Part shown: positions 1 to 9,076 of the stretch, one piece after another
Layout of the letters: every line of letters starts with the position of its first letter
How positions within the stretch are numbered: position 1 is the stretch's first letter
DNA from: Pseudomonas uvaldensis
Lineage (GTDB): Bacteria; Pseudomonadota; Gammaproteobacteria; Pseudomonadales; Pseudomonadaceae
DNA: 64,000 nt
Assembly (NCBI RefSeq): GCF_021271205.1
Contig: NZ_JAIWKS010000002.1
Span: forward strand, 434,001 to 498,000
Direction: 5' to 3'
The notes under the pieces: model-generated
What the model saw: the letters and a program-made list of their open reading frames with translations, nothing else
What the model was told of the DNA's origin: nothing
Databases searched by the model: none
Program-made: the position numbers and the translations under genes

Positions 1-20
1 GAATAAGGATGTCCGGTGGC

Positions 21-1364
21 ATGAAGTCTTTCCGTTGGTTGATGGTGCTGGCCGTTTCCGTCTGCAATAACGTTTGGGCCATGGGGCCCTTCGAGATCTA
101 TGAACAGGCCCTGCGCAACGACCCGGTCTATCTCGGGGCGATCAAGGAGCGCGACGCGGGCTTGGAGAACCGCGCCATCGGCCGGGCAGGTCTGCTGCCT
201 CACCTGGGCTACAGCTACAACAAAGGCCGTAACAAATCCAAGGTCACGTACCTCAATGACCACGGCGCCAGCCAGCATGACGATCGCAATTACAGCAGCT
301 ACGGCTCAAGTCTGACGTTGCAACAGCCGCTGCTGGACTACGAGGCCTATGCGGCGTATCGCAAGGGCGTGGCGCAGGCGTTGTTTGCCGATGAAAGTTT
401 CCGCAGCAAGAGCCAGGAGCTCCTGGTGCGGGTGCTGAGCCATTACACTCAGGCGCGGTTTGCCCAGGATCAGATCGACATCGCCCAGGCCAAGAAACGC
501 GCGTTCGAACAACAGTTCCGGCAGAACGAACACCTGTTTCGCCAGGGCGAAGGCACGCGTACCGACATTCTGGAAGCCGAGTCGCGTTACGAACTGGCGG
601 TTGCCGAAGAAATCGAAGCCCGTGACGAGCAGGACGCTGCCTTGCGAGAGCTCGGCGCACTGATCGGCGTTCCGGCGCTGGACATTGGCGACCTGGCGCC
701 ACTGAGCGCGACCTTCCAGGCGTTCACGCTGCAACCGGCCAATTTCGACAGTTGGCACGGGCTGGCCGTGAGCAACAACCCGAACCTGGCCTCCCAGCGC
801 CAGGCCGTGGAGGTGGCCCGCTACGAAGTGGAGCGCAACCGCGCCGGGCACCTGCCCAAGGTCAGCGCCTACGCAACGATGCGCCAGAACGAGTCGGAAA
901 GCGGCAACACCTATAACCAGCGCTACGACACCAACACCGTCGGCCTGGAAGTCAGCGTGCCGTTGTACGCCGGAGGCGGCGTGTCGGCTGCAACCCGCCA
1001 GGCCAGCCGCAACATGGAACAGGCCGAATACGAGCTGGATGCCAAGACCCGCGAAACCCTGATCGAACTGCGTCGCCAGTTCAGCGCTTGCGTATCGGGG
1101 ATGAACAAGCTGCGGGCCTATCAGAAAGCCCTGAGCTCCGCCGAAGCACTAGTGGTCTCCACCCGGCAGAGCATCCTGGGTGGCGAACGGGTCAACCTCG
1201 ATGCCCTCAATGCCGAACAACAGCTTTACACCACGCGCCGCGACCTGGCCAAGGCCCGCTATGACTACCTCATGGCCTGGACCAAATTGCACTACTACGC
1301 CGGTACCCTGGGGGAACAGGACCTGGCGAAGGTGGACGAGGCCTTCGTGATGCAGGGGCAATAG
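21..1364 (+). CDS. aprF: TolC-family outer membrane channel of the alkaline protease type I exporter
   Basis: Outer-membrane channel that with an AprD ABC transporter and AprE adaptor exports RTX proteins such as AprA and the lipase LipA downstream. A signal peptide (MKSFRWLMVLAVSVCNNVWA) is followed by two TolC-type helical/beta repeats; length (447 aa) is normal for AprF. An ATG at 9 is in frame, but the AAGGA ribosome site overlaps it, so the ATG at 21 is preferred. A TAA at 4-6 could end the upstream gene, presumably aprE, outside the window. The aprF, autotransporter, lipase order is the known P. fluorescens arrangement. Family assignment is secure; the symbol rests on context. Confidence 0.9.
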   Translation: MKSFRWLMVLAVSVCNNVWAMGPFEIYEQALRNDPVYLGAIKERDAGLENRAIGRAGLLPHLGYSYNKGRNKSKVTYLNDHGASQHDDRNYSSYGSSLTLQQPLLDYEAYAAYRKGVAQALFADESFRSKSQELLVRVLSHYTQARFAQDQIDIAQAKKRAFEQQFRQNEHLFRQGEGTRTDILEAESRYELAVAEEIEARDEQDAALRELGALIGVPALDIGDLAPLSATFQAFTLQPANFDSWHGLAVSNNPNLASQRQAVEVARYEVERNRAGHLPKVSAYATMRQNESESGNTYNQRYDTNTVGLEVSVPLYAGGGVSAATRQASRNMEQAEYELDAKTRETLIELRRQFSACVSGMNKLRAYQKALSSAEALVVSTRQSILGGERVNLDALNAEQQLYTTRRDLAKARYDYLMAWTKLHYYAGTLGEQDLAKVDEAFVMQGQ

Positions 1365-1412
1365 CCAGCCTGGGCAATCAAGGATTTCCGTAGCAACTAA
1401 GGATGGTTCGTG

Positions 1413-4400
1413 ATGAAGAGCGATAACAAGAAACACCCCTCGATGACGGGGCACCGCTACCTGCCCACGATGCTCAACCGCGCCGTGCTCTGCGCCCTGG
1501 CGACCCTGGGGACGGCCCAGGCCGCGCCTTACGTCGAGAGCGGCAAGCCCGGCGATCCGGGCAGTTGGCGCAGCGCCGAATTCGACGCTGAGTGGGGGCT
1601 GGGGGCGATCAATGCCCAGCAAGCCTACGCGGCGGGCTACACCGGTAAGGGCGTCAAGTTGGGCATTTTCGATCAGCCAGTCTACGCGGCCCATCCGGAA
1701 TTCTCCGGCACCGACAAGGTCGTGACCCTGGTCACCAGCGGGATCCGCGAGTATACCGACCCCTACATTCCGGTGAAGGCAGGAGACCCGTTCCGCTATG
1801 ACGGCTCCCCCACGGTGGGCTCCGATGGCAAGCTCGGTTCCCATGGTACCCACGTCGGCGGGATTGCCGCCGGCAGTCGCGACGGCGGGCCGATGCACGG
1901 CGTGGCGTTCGATGCGCAGATCATCAGCGCCGACAACGGTGACCCCGGTCCCGAGGACGGCATCATCCGGGGCAACGATGGCGCGGTGTACAAGGCCGGT
2001 TGGGATGCGTTGATCGCCAGCGGGGCTCGGATCATCAACAACAGTTGGGGCATTGGCATAACCGATCGCTTCGACCAGGGCGGTCGCGACCCGGCGTTCC
2101 CGCACTTCACGGTGCAGGATGCGCAGGTGCAGTTCGACCAGATCGAACCGCTGCTGGGCACCCGGGCCGGCGGAGCCTACGAAGGGGCCATCGCCGCCGC
2201 CCGCAGCGGAATCGTCACGATCTTCGCCGCCGGCAACGATTACAACCTCAACAACCCCGATGCTATCGCGGGCCTGGCGTACTTCGTGCCGGACATCGCA
2301 CCGAACTGGCTGACCGTGGCGGCCTTGCAGATCAACCCTGACACCAGCAGTGCCGACCCATACACCATCAGCACCTTCTCTTCGCGCTGTGGCTACACCG
2401 CCAGTTTCTGCGTCTCGGCGCCGGGCACCCGGGTCTACAGCGCCGTGATCGGCGGCACCAGCCTCGACGACCTGACCGTCGGCTACGCCAACAAGAGCGG
2501 TACGTCCATGGCCGCGCCTCATGTGGCCGGCAGCGTGGCGGTGTTGATGGAGCGTTTCCCCTACATGACCGGTGCCCAGGTGGCCAGCGTCTTGCGCACC
2601 ACGGCCACGGACATGGGCGCGCCAGGTGTCGACTCGTTGTACGGCTGGGGCATGATCAACCTGGGCAAGGCCATCGACGGGCCGTCGATGCTGGTCACCG
2701 CAGAAGATATACCGCAAGCCTTTCGTGTCGATGGCGCTTATGGCTCCGGTCAGTTCGTCGCGGACCTGCCGGGTATCGGCGCGGTCATCGACGCAGGCAA
2801 GCCCACGCAGCGGCTGTGCAGTGGGATCCAGTGCGGCCTGGATGTCTGGCGCAACGATATTTCCGGGCATGGCGGCCTGACCAAGGAGGGCATCGGCACC
2901 CTGGTGCTCACCGGTAACAACACTTACAGCGGACCGACCCTGGTCAACGAAGGGCGGCTGGCGGTCACCGGCTCCCTGGCCTCGGCCGTGACCGTGAACG
3001 ACGGCGGTATTCTCGGCGGCAACGGTCGCATCTCCAGCCTGACGGCGAACCGCGGCGCCAGTGTGGCACCGGGCAATTCCATCGGAACCCTGCAGGTAGC
3101 AGGGGACGTGACGTTCCAACCCGGCTCCAACTACGCGGTCGAAGTCTCTCCCACCTCCAGCGATCTGATCGTGGCCGGTGGCAAGGCCATCATCGACGGG
3201 GCGACGGTATCCCTGTCCCTGGAAAACAGCCCGACACTGCTCACCGCCGGTGAAGTGAAAAGCCTGCTGGGCCGGCAATTCAACATCCTGCAGGCGACCG
3301 GCGGCATTGAAGGGCGCTTCGGTCAGGTGTTACCCGACTATGCGTTCCTGGGCGGTGACCTGGCGTACTCCGCCAGTGGCATCCAGTTGGCGGTGGCGCG
3401 CAACGCGACCTCCTTCAGCAGCCTTGGCCTGACGCCGAACCAGCGCGCCGTGGCGAGCGCCGCCGAGCAATTGGGCGCTGGCAACGCCTTGTATGAAGCG
3501 TTGTTACTGTCCCCCAGCGCCGCGGTGGCGCAACAGGCATTCCAACAACTGTCCGGCGAGATCCATCCCGCCATCGGCACGCTGCTGATCAATGACAGCC
3601 GTTACCTGCGCGACGCCGTGGTTGATCGGCTGCGCCAGGACGCGCTGTACGACGCTGCCGCTCCAACCGATGCCAATAGCAATGCCTGGGTCAAGGTCCT
3701 GGGAGCCTGGGGCAAAAGCGACGGCGGTAACGAAAACGCCAGTTCCACCAGCTCCATCGGCGGGCTGCTGGCCGGTGTGGACGGTCTGATCGCCGAGGGG
3801 ACGCGGCTGGGCTTCGTCACCGGGTACAGCGACAGTTCATTGAGCATGGGAGATGGCACCCACTCGTCAGCCAAGGCAGACAGCTATCACCTGGGGGCGT
3901 ATCTGGGGCATGAGATCGATGCCCTGCGCCTGACGGTGGGTGGTGCCTACGCCTGGCATCGCATCGATGTCCAGCGCGACCTGCAATTCGACGATGTGAA
4001 CGGCCGGGAGAAAACCAAGCGTGATGCCCGGACCGCCCAGCTCTTCACAGAGGCGGCGTATCGCCTTGACCTTGAACCCGTGGCACTGGAGCCGTTCGCC
4101 AACCTGGCCTATGTGCACCTGGACAGCGACAGCTTCCATGAGAAGGGCGACTCCGCAGCCTTGCGTGCCGGTGACGACCGTCGCGACGCGGTGCTGTCGA
4201 CACTGGGCGTGCGTGCCGGACATACCCTGGCGTTGTCCAAGACGCAGCAGTTGCAGCTGTCCGGCACCCTCGGCTGGCAGCACAACCTGAGTGACACCCG
4301 TTCCGAGCAGGACCTGGCGTTCGTCGGCGGTGGCAGCACCTTCGCGGTGCAGAGCGTGTCCATGGACCGCAACGCGGCGGTGGTGGGGGCCCGTGCCGGG

Positions 4401-4505
4401 CTGGCGGTGGCCAGGGATGTCCAGCTCAACCTGGATTACAACGGCCTGCTCGGTTCCCGGGACAAAAACCATGGCGTCGGCCTGACGCTGGACTGGCGTT
4501 TCTGA
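1413..4505 (+). CDS. Subtilisin-like serine protease autotransporter
   Basis: Secreted serine protease that carries its own outer-membrane translocator (type V secretion). After a long signal peptide comes an S8 peptidase domain (about 65-430) with Asp87 (LGIFD), His144 (SHGTHVGG) and Ser365 (SGTSMAAPH) as the catalytic triad. A passenger repeat typical of autotransporters follows (LTGNNTYSGPT, about 490-560), then an autotransporter beta-barrel over roughly the last 280 residues, ending in the terminal Phe (DWRF) used by the BAM machinery. A GTG at 1410 is an alternative start, but AAGGA at 1399-1403 suits ATG 1413 better. It corresponds to the prtA/prtB (pspA/pspB) genes of the aprA-lipA locus; only one copy lies here. 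Confidence 0.92.
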   Translation: MKSDNKKHPSMTGHRYLPTMLNRAVLCALATLGTAQAAPYVESGKPGDPGSWRSAEFDAEWGLGAINAQQAYAAGYTGKGVKLGIFDQPVYAAHPEFSGTDKVVTLVTSGIREYTDPYIPVKAGDPFRYDGSPTVGSDGKLGSHGTHVGGIAAGSRDGGPMHGVAFDAQIISADNGDPGPEDGIIRGNDGAVYKAGWDALIASGARIINNSWGIGITDRFDQGGRDPAFPHFTVQDAQVQFDQIEPLLGTRAGGAYEGAIAAARSGIVTIFAAGNDYNLNNPDAIAGLAYFVPDIAPNWLTVAALQINPDTSSADPYTISTFSSRCGYTASFCVSAPGTRVYSAVIGGTSLDDLTVGYANKSGTSMAAPHVAGSVAVLMERFPYMTGAQVASVLRTTATDMGAPGVDSLYGWGMINLGKAIDGPSMLVTAEDIPQAFRVDGAYGSGQFVADLPGIGAVIDAGKPTQRLCSGIQCGLDVWRNDISGHGGLTKEGIGTLVLTGNNTYSGPTLVNEGRLAVTGSLASAVTVNDGGILGGNGRISSLTANRGASVAPGNSIGTLQVAGDVTFQPGSNYAVEVSPTSSDLIVAGGKAIIDGATVSLSLENSPTLLTAGEVKSLLGRQFNILQATGGIEGRFGQVLPDYAFLGGDLAYSASGIQLAVARNATSFSSLGLTPNQRAVASAAEQLGAGNALYEALLLSPSAAVAQQAFQQLSGEIHPAIGTLLINDSRYLRDAVVDRLRQDALYDAAAPTDANSNAWVKVLGAWGKSDGGNENASSTSSIGGLLAGVDGLIAEGTRLGFVTGYSDSSLSMGDGTHSSAKADSYHLGAYLGHEIDALRLTVGGAYAWHRIDVQRDLQFDDVNGREKTKRDARTAQLFTEAAYRLDLEPVALEPFANLAYVHLDSDSFHEKGDSAALRAGDDRRDAVLSTLGVRAGHTLALSKTQQLQLSGTLGWQHNLSDTRSEQDLAFVGGGSTFAVQSVSMDRNAAVVGARAGLAVARDVQLNLDYNGLLGSRDKNHGVGLTLDWRF

Positions 4506-4586
4506 AACGTTGCCCGGCCGCTGCTGTGCGAGCGCGCCGGGCAAGGCATATCCACTCATTCCAACAACAAAAAGAGTGCAACAACC

Positions 4587-6440
4587 ATGGGAATCTACGA
4601 CTACAAGCACTTCGGCACCACGGAATCCAAGGCGCTGGTCAGCGATGCGATGGCGATCATGCTCTATTCCTATCACAACCTCGATCACGGTTTTGCCGCC
4701 GGGTACCAACAGAACGGCTTCGGTACCGGGCTGCCGGCGACCCTGGTGACAGCCTTGCTGGGTGGCACGGACTCTCAAGGCGTGATTCCCGGCGTGCCGT
4801 GGAATCCCGATTCGGAAAGGCTGGCCCTGGAGGCGGTGCAAAAGGCCGGCTGGACGCCCATCAGCGCGGCGCAACTGGGTTATGCCGGCAAGGTGGACGG
4901 CCGGGGAACATTCTTCGGCGAGAAAGCCGGCTATACCACCGCCCAGGTGGAAATCCTCGGCAAGTACGATGCCGACGGGCAGCTCAAGGAAATCGGAATT
5001 TCCTTTCGCGGCACCAGCGGCCCTCGTGAAAACCTGATCAGCGACTCCATCGGCGATGTGATCCATGATGTGATGGCCGCGTTGGGCCCCAAGGACTTCG
5101 CCAGGAACTACGTCGGCGAAGCCTTCGGCAACCTGCTCGGCGATGTCGCGGCATTTGCCCGGGCCCATGGCCTGACAGGCGAAGACGTACTGGTCAGCGG
5201 CCACAGCCTGGGCGGGCTGGCGGTCAACAGCCTGGCGGACCTGAGCGGTGACAAGTGGGGAGGCTTCTACAGCGATGCCAACTACATCGCCTACGCTTCG
5301 CCGACCCAAAGCGCCAGCGACAAAGTCTTGAACATCGGTTACGAGAACGACCCGGTGTTCCGGGCACTGGACGGCTCGACGTTCAACCTGTCGTCGGTGG
5401 GCGTGCACGACGCGCACCAGGACTCGGCGACCAACAACATCGTCAGCTTCAACGACCATTACGCCTCGGCGGCATGGAACGTGCTGCCGTTTTCCATCCT
5501 CAACATCCCCACCTGGATTTCCCACCTGCCCACGGGGTACGGCGACGGCATGGGGCGGATAATGGACTCCGCGTTCTATGACCTCACCGGCAAAGACTCC
5601 ACCATCGTGGTCGCCAACCTGTCGGACCCGGCACGCAGCAACACATGGGTGCAGGATCTCAATCGCAACGCCGAGCCTCACACGGGCAGCACCTTTATCA
5701 TCGGCAGCGACAAGGATGACCTGATCCAGGGCGGCCAGGGCAGCGATTACCTGGAAGGACGCGCCGGCAACGACACCTTTCGCGACAGTGGTGGCTACAA
5801 CGTGATTCTGGGTGGGCAGGGCAGCAACACCCTGCAGTTGCAACAGTCGGTGAAGGATTTCAGCTTCGCCCATGACGGGGCGGGAACGCTGTACGTGCGT
5901 GACGCTCATGGCGGGATCAGCGTGACCCGCGATATCGGTACGCTGGTGAGCAGGGAGTCCGGCGCGTTCTGGGGGCTGCTCAAGGACGAGGTGAGCCACA
6001 GCGTCACCGCGAACGGCCTGGTCAGCGAGGGGCATGTCACAGCATATGCCTCAGCGGTCAAGGGCGGTGCGGCCAACGATACCCTGGTGGCGCGGGCGAC
6101 AGGCGACTGGCTGTTCGGCCTGGACGGTCACGATGTGCTGGTAGGCGGGGCGGGGAGCGACACCTTCGTGGGCGGCTCGGGCAACGACGTGATGCAGTCC
6201 GGTGGCGGCCAGGACACGTTTGTCTTCAATGGCGCGTTCGGCCAGGACCGCATCAGCGGGTATGATGCCGGCGACACACTGGTGTTCCTGGGCGTCCAAG
6301 GCGCCGGCGCGGGTTACGACTATAGCCAGCACCTGTCGCAGGTGGGCAACGATACCTTGCTCAAGGTAGGCGACAGCTCCGTGACCCTGGTGGGTGTCGG
6401 ACTGGCCCAGGTAGGAGGCGACAGCCTTGTGTTCGCCTGA
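4587..6440 (+). CDS. lipA: Family I.3 RTX lipase / polyurethanase-type esterase
   Basis: Extracellular triacylglycerol lipase exported without a signal peptide by the AprDEF type I system. The nucleophile elbow GHSLGG places Ser207 where family I.3 lipases have it. Two groups of calcium-binding RTX nonapeptides follow (about 375-410, GGQGSDYLEG; about 505-550, GGAGSDTFVGGSGND), and the protein ends in a hydrophobic C-terminal secretion signal (DSLVFA). The 617-residue length matches the LipA/PueA class rather than the shorter TliA type. It sits 81 bases after the protease gene, so it may be cotranscribed or have its own promoter. Confidence 0.94.
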   Translation: MGIYDYKHFGTTESKALVSDAMAIMLYSYHNLDHGFAAGYQQNGFGTGLPATLVTALLGGTDSQGVIPGVPWNPDSERLALEAVQKAGWTPISAAQLGYAGKVDGRGTFFGEKAGYTTAQVEILGKYDADGQLKEIGISFRGTSGPRENLISDSIGDVIHDVMAALGPKDFARNYVGEAFGNLLGDVAAFARAHGLTGEDVLVSGHSLGGLAVNSLADLSGDKWGGFYSDANYIAYASPTQSASDKVLNIGYENDPVFRALDGSTFNLSSVGVHDAHQDSATNNIVSFNDHYASAAWNVLPFSILNIPTWISHLPTGYGDGMGRIMDSAFYDLTGKDSTIVVANLSDPARSNTWVQDLNRNAEPHTGSTFIIGSDKDDLIQGGQGSDYLEGRAGNDTFRDSGGYNVILGGQGSNTLQLQQSVKDFSFAHDGAGTLYVRDAHGGISVTRDIGTLVSRESGAFWGLLKDEVSHSVTANGLVSEGHVTAYASAVKGGAANDTLVARATGDWLFGLDGHDVLVGGAGSDTFVGGSGNDVMQSGGGQDTFVFNGAFGQDRISGYDAGDTLVFLGVQGAGAGYDYSQHLSQVGNDTLLKVGDSSVTLVGVGLAQVGGDSLVFA

Positions 6441-6559
6441 TTGATTTGATTCGAGGAAGACGAGAGAGGGGGCACTGACCAGGAGGGAAACCGGGCCGTC
6501 ATGGCCTCGGCACCGTATGAGGTCATGTCCCCTTGTCACGTATGAGGAGAAGTACTGCA

Positions 6560-6946
6560 GTGAAGGGTAGACAAGGGTTGTTCATCGGTCTGATGGGGGC
6601 AATGGTTTCGGTTGGTGTGCTGGCGGATCTACCGGATCAATCGATCCTGACCCGGTATGGCATCTCTGCCGACCAGTTGCCCACGGCCGAGGATGACCAC
6701 CGCGCAGATGCGCCTTCGCACCTGCCGCGTTTTGAGCTGCAGATGCCCAGGCCCTGGATCGGGGTGGACATCGAGGCGGCGAAGAGGCCGGGCATCACCG
6801 GAAACATCAGCATCGATCGTTCCAACCGGCAGGAATACGAGCATTGCCTGCGCATGCAGGAACAGTCCTTACGAAGGACGGGGGCTACCATCAGTTGCGA
6901 CGAGGGCGGCCTGGCCCTGGAAATGGATGTCGATCAGTTCCGCTGA
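6560..6946 (+). CDS. Small secreted protein of unknown function
   Basis: A 128-residue protein following the lipase gene on the same strand. A GTG at 6560 with AGGAG at 6545-6549 (10-base spacing) gives a clean signal peptide (MKGRQGLFIGLMGAMVSVGVLA); longer starts at TTG 6533 or ATG 6542 lack a ribosome site and blur the signal. The mature part is short and polar, with a PRPWIGVDIEAAKRP segment and two cysteines (in EHCLRM and TISCDEG) that could form a disulfide in the periplasm or outside. I do not recognise a family. Its position next to the protease and lipase genes hints at an accessory exoenzyme role, but this is inference. Confidence 0.7.
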   Translation: MKGRQGLFIGLMGAMVSVGVLADLPDQSILTRYGISADQLPTAEDDHRADAPSHLPRFELQMPRPWIGVDIEAAKRPGITGNISIDRSNRQEYEHCLRMQEQSLRRTGATISCDEGGLALEMDVDQFR

Positions 6947-6955
6947 GCTAGAGCG

Positions 6956-6968
6956 GCCCCCAGGGGGC
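6956..6968. terminator. Short G/C hairpin between convergent genes
   Basis: GCCCCC and GGGGGC flank a single A between the stops of the small secreted protein (+) and the YgdI/YgdR lipoprotein (-). There is no T-tract and the true loop must open several bases, so terminator function is only suggested by position. Confidence 0.35.
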
Positions 6969-6985
6969 AGAGGGCCTGGAGAGGA

Positions 6986-7210
6986 TCAGTCTTCCTTGCG
7001 GATCGTCGCCACTTCATCGGCGCGAACCCGGACTTTTTTGCCCGAGATGTCTTCGAATTCATAGAAGCCATCGGAGGTTCGGGTGTTGGGGGTGTCCTGG
7101 GTCAAATACTGGGTGCCGTTCTGCAGGGTCACCACGGTCGGCGTCGAGCAACCGGCCAACGCCAGGAACGCGGCAGCGGCCAACGGCAGGCCCAGAAATC
7201 TGATGTTCAT
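6986..7210 (-). CDS. YgdI/YgdR-type small lipoprotein
   Basis: A 74-residue lipoprotein with lipobox LALAGC and a short beta-rich domain of the YgdI/YgdR family (TVVTLQNGTQYLTQD ... EFEDISGKKVRVRADEVATIRKED). The ATG at 7210 sits 8 bases from a GAGAGG site; the ATG two codons upstream is too close. Family members are envelope lipoproteins of unknown role. An inverted repeat lies just upstream (7232-7259). Confidence 0.88.
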   Translation of the reverse strand: MNIRFLGLPLAAAAFLALAGCSTPTVVTLQNGTQYLTQDTPNTRTSDGFYEFEDISGKKVRVRADEVATIRKED

Positions 7211-7231
7211 ATCCATAACCTCTCGATCAAA

Positions 7232-7259
7232 GGCGCGGTCAGGCTGATTCGACCGCGCC
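7232..7259 (-). promoter_or_regulatory. Inverted repeat in the leader of the lipoprotein gene
   Basis: GGCGCGGTC (7232-7240) and GACCGCGCC (7251-7259) are perfect 9-base arms around a 10-base spacer, ending 21 bases upstream of the lipoprotein start codon. It could be an RNA hairpin in the 5' leader or an operator. Function unknown. Confidence 0.5.
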
Positions 7260-7408
7260 ACTACTGTAGTTAACCGCCATTGGTCTCGCTTGTTGTAGGA
7301 AAGTTCATCGCTGGCCGCAGGATTTCACCTTTAAATATAGGAGACCGCTCATCTTTTGCAGTTGCCTGTGCCCTTCGTTGCTGATATCTGTACGCATAAC
7401 CAGTATTC

Positions 7409-9076
7409 GTGACGCATCTTTCCGTGACCGCCAACCCCCTCGACGACCCGTTCTACTACCTGAACAACTTCCAGCAGGTACTCACCTGGTTGACGCAGCG
7501 TTATGCCGATGTGCTCAGCCCCGAGGAACAGCGCTTCATCGATGAGTTCGCAGCGGTTCCTCGTCCGTCCCAGGGGCTGCTGGTGCGGATGGTGATGCGC
7601 AAGGGGCTGCGCTTTCGGCACAGCAAGTTGAACTACTCGGAAATCGGTGACATTGCCACCGCCGTGGAACCGCTGCTGGCCCTGGGTTGGGTCGCCGAAC
7701 AGGCTCCCGTAAGCCTCACCGACTTGTTCGACGTACTGCTCAAACCGGAAATCCTCCTGTGCCTGGGGCACCTGATCGAGCGGCCCAAGGCGAAGAAGAC
7801 CGAGTGGCTCCAGGCCTTGGGCGAGCAGTTCAACGAGCCGCAGCCGTTCCACGCCTGGTGCCCGCAACTTGAGGATCGGCTGTACAGCTTGACCATCATG
7901 GGCATCTGCGACCGTCTGCGGCTGATGTTCTTCGGCAACCTCTATCAGGACTGGTCGGAATTCGTGCTGGCGGACCTGGGCATTTTTACCTATGAAACCG
8001 TGGCGTTCAGCGCCGAATCACGAGGCTTACGCAGCCGTCGGGACGTGGATGCCTGCGTTTTCCTGTACGAATGCCAGCAACGCCTGGAGGCCGGTGAGCC
8101 GCCGCAAGACGTCGTCGCCCAGGTCAATGCCCTGGAACTGGACAATCCGTGGCTGGAGCGGCGTCGGGGCAAACTGTTGTTCCAGATCGGCCAGTACGGC
8201 GAGCGCATCGCCGATTTTGCCCTGGCACTGGGTATCTATCGCCATTGCACCTACCCTGGCGCCCGTTTGCGGATGATCCGTGTGCTGGAGCGCATCGGCG
8301 AGTACGACCTGGCCCTGGCATTGAGCGAAGAGGCTGCACGGGCGCCCCAGGATGCGGCCGAGGCCCAGGCCCTGCTCAGGATCGTGCCCCGCCTGCGGCG
8401 CAAGCTCGGCGGGCCGCCGGTGCCGCGCCTGCTGGCCCGGGAAGTGGAGCGACTGGACTTGCAACTGCCGCGCATCGACCCGACCCTGTCGGTGGAGTAT
8501 CACGTCCAGGTCCATCTGCACGACGAAGCCGCCCCGGTGCATTACGTCGAGAACAGCCTGATCAACTCGCTGTTCGGGCTGCTGTGCTGGCCGGCGATAT
8601 TCGCGCCGTTGCCCGGGGCGTTTTTCCACCCGTTCCAGCGTGGTCCGGTGGACCTGCTCAACGAAGATTTCCATGCCCGTCGCGCCGAGTTGTTCGCGGC
8701 CTGCTTCGCCGAGCTGGACGACGGCCGCTATCGCCACACCATCATCCGGCGCTACGTGGAAAAGCGGGGCATCCAGTCGCCGTTCGTGTTCTGGGGCGCC
8801 TTGTCCGAAGAATTGTTGAACCAGGCGCTGGACTGCCTGCCGGCCGAGCACCTCAAACACTGGTTCAACCGCCTGCTGCTGGACATCAAGGCCAATCGCG
8901 CCGGCATGCCGGACCTGATCCAGTTCTGGCCGCAGCACAAGACCTACCGGATGATCGAAGTCAAAGGCCCCGGCGATCGCCTGCAAGACAATCAGTTGCG
9001 CTGGCTGGAGTTCTGCCATGAGCACCGGATGCCGGTCGCCGTGTGCTACGTGCAATGGATGGAGCAGGGCGCATGA
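7409..9076 (+). CDS. FAN1-like VRR-NUC domain nuclease
   Basis: A 555-residue structure-specific nuclease of the FAN1 type, which in studied members cuts DNA near 5' flaps and takes part in interstrand crosslink repair. The C-terminal VRR-NUC domain carries the PD-(D/E)XK set: Asp502 in GMPDLIQF and Glu517-x-Lys519 in MIEVKGPGDRLQ, followed by the helix with Gln (DNQLRW). The long N-terminal part is helical (SAP-like and TPR-like region of FAN1). Starts GTG 7409 and GTG 7424 are both possible; neither has a clear ribosome site. Its stop overlaps the helicase start by four bases (ATGA), so the two are translated together and likely act together. Confidence 0.88.
   Translation: MTHLSVTANPLDDPFYYLNNFQQVLTWLTQRYADVLSPEEQRFIDEFAAVPRPSQGLLVRMVMRKGLRFRHSKLNYSEIGDIATAVEPLLALGWVAEQAPVSLTDLFDVLLKPEILLCLGHLIERPKAKKTEWLQALGEQFNEPQPFHAWCPQLEDRLYSLTIMGICDRLRLMFFGNLYQDWSEFVLADLGIFTYETVAFSAESRGLRSRRDVDACVFLYECQQRLEAGEPPQDVVAQVNALELDNPWLERRRGKLLFQIGQYGERIADFALALGIYRHCTYPGARLRMIRVLERIGEYDLALALSEEAARAPQDAAEAQALLRIVPRLRRKLGGPPVPRLLAREVERLDLQLPRIDPTLSVEYHVQVHLHDEAAPVHYVENSLINSLFGLLCWPAIFAPLPGAFFHPFQRGPVDLLNEDFHARRAELFAACFAELDDGRYRHTIIRRYVEKRGIQSPFVFWGALSEELLNQALDCLPAEHLKHWFNRLLLDIKANRAGMPDLIQFWPQHKTYRMIEVKGPGDRLQDNQLRWLEFCHEHRMPVAVCYVQWMEQGA

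Noticed and set aside
1149..3278. A 709-residue open frame on the minus strand across aprF and the autotransporter gene.
   Set aside because: It is the mirror of two well-supported genes in high-G+C DNA and its translation has no domain, signal or ribosome site.
3867..6035. A 722-residue minus-strand open frame across the autotransporter and lipase genes.
   Set aside because: Same reason; the plus strand carries the catalytic and RTX motifs.
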